From NCBI RefSeq assembly GCF_001995985.1, contig NZ_MUFC01000003.1, positions 1 to 64,000 on the forward strand: DNA of 64,000 nt. Reading direction: 5' to 3'. The notes beneath the pieces were generated by a model. The model was not told the DNA's origin, did not search any database, and worked only from the letters and a program-made list of their open reading frames with translations. Both the position numbers and the translations under genes were made by a program. Below, piece by piece: positions 63,808 to 64,000 of the stretch; the first letter of the stretch is position 1, and each line of letters starts with the position of its first letter. The stretch is from Salinivibrio sharmensis. Lineage in GTDB: Bacteria; Pseudomonadota; Gammaproteobacteria; Enterobacterales; Vibrionaceae.

Positions 63808-64000
63808 ATGAACCCGGTAGTCATTTCAGTCTGCGTCATGCTGGCATTGGCGCTTATGCGTGTGAATGTCGTTGTCGCACTCACGTTCAGTGCCGTCCTC
63901 GGCGGTCTTGTCGGCGGCCTCAGTATTTCCGACACCATCAGTGCCTTTGAGGGCGGGTTGGGTGGCGGTGCCACCATTGCGCTCAGCTACGCGATGCTCG
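63808..64000 (+). CDS. Na+/H+ antiporter family protein (partial, cut by window end)
   Basis: The first 64 codons are present: [19 protein letters not shown], then [37 protein letters not shown]. The hydrophobic, glycine-rich start fits the NhaC-like/Na_H_antiport_2 group of sodium-proton exchangers from my memory of the family. AGGA lies 7 bases before the ATG. The frame is open to the window edge. Confidence 0.6.
   Translation, partial: MNPVVISVCVMLALALMRVNVVVALTFSAVLGGLVGGLSISDTISAFEGGLGGGATIALSYAML

Overview
The window is chromosomal DNA from a gammaproteobacterium, almost certainly a member of the Vibrionaceae. The strongest family markers are a LuxO-LuxU phosphorelay with a Qrr small RNA next to luxO, motY beside RNase T, a YvcK homologue converging on luxU, and a VC2046/SO_2500-like gene. 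Base composition looks close to 50% GC, which would fit a genus such as Salinivibrio or Grimontia better than a low-GC Vibrio; I cannot fix the genus from sequence alone. No prophage, insertion sequence or CRISPR array is visible. Most of the window is ordinary core genome.

Layout. 0.3-5.6 kb (minus strand): ruvB, ruvA, ruvC, yebC and aspS, with a repeat-rich gap between ruvC and ruvA. 5.8-8.5 kb: yecE, cmoA, cmoB (tRNA wobble-uridine modification). 8.9-12.2 kb: a three-gene envelope cluster (retropepsin-like lipoprotein, 7TM protein with transglutaminase-like domain, ATP-grasp ligase) whose biochemical job is still obscure. 12.4-18.9 kb: a VC2046-like gene, a short-chain dehydrogenase homologue lacking the catalytic residues, adhE with an FNR-like box, ychE, and a voltage-gated-type ion channel with a zinc-ribbon tail. 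19-23.5 kb: cysS, a MarR-type regulator, ppiB, lpxH, ychJ and a 67-codon gene. 23.6-30.9 kb: the complete histidine operon hisGDCBHAFI behind a leader peptide with five consecutive His codons and an attenuator. 31-37.9 kb: icd, rluE, mnmA, hflD, purB, roxA, in E. coli-like order. 37.9-43.8 kb: a chemoreceptor and an oppABC cluster closed by a terminator where oppDF would be expected. 44.4-45.4 kb: a gap with two very small candidate genes. 45.5-51.3 kb: a LON-domain protein, yvcK, luxU, luxO, qrr1, uvrB. 51.6-52.3 kb: a DnaA-box cluster upstream of uvrB (compare E. coli DARS1), then two tRNA-Asn genes flanking a broken third copy. 52.5-59.7 kb: rnfABCDGE, nth and gloA; RnfC carries a strict 147-bp tandem repeat. 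59.8-64 kb: motY, rnt, fadL and the start of a Na+/H+ antiporter.

How the parts relate. The quorum-sensing module is complete on its DNA side: LuxU passes phosphate to LuxO, a sigma-54 activator; a sigma-54 promoter and a perfect TTGCA-N3-TGCAA palindrome lie between luxO and qrr1, and Qrr1 keeps the antisense core that targets the master-regulator mRNA in vibrios. The his operon is controlled by transcription attenuation. Rnf, motY, the Na+/H+ antiporter and the ion channel fit an organism that uses sodium-linked energetics. The most interesting items for follow-up are the DARS1-like site, the missing oppDF, the RnfC repeat, the two dispersed intergenic repeat families, the decayed tRNA-Asn copy and the small genes in the 44-45 kb gap.
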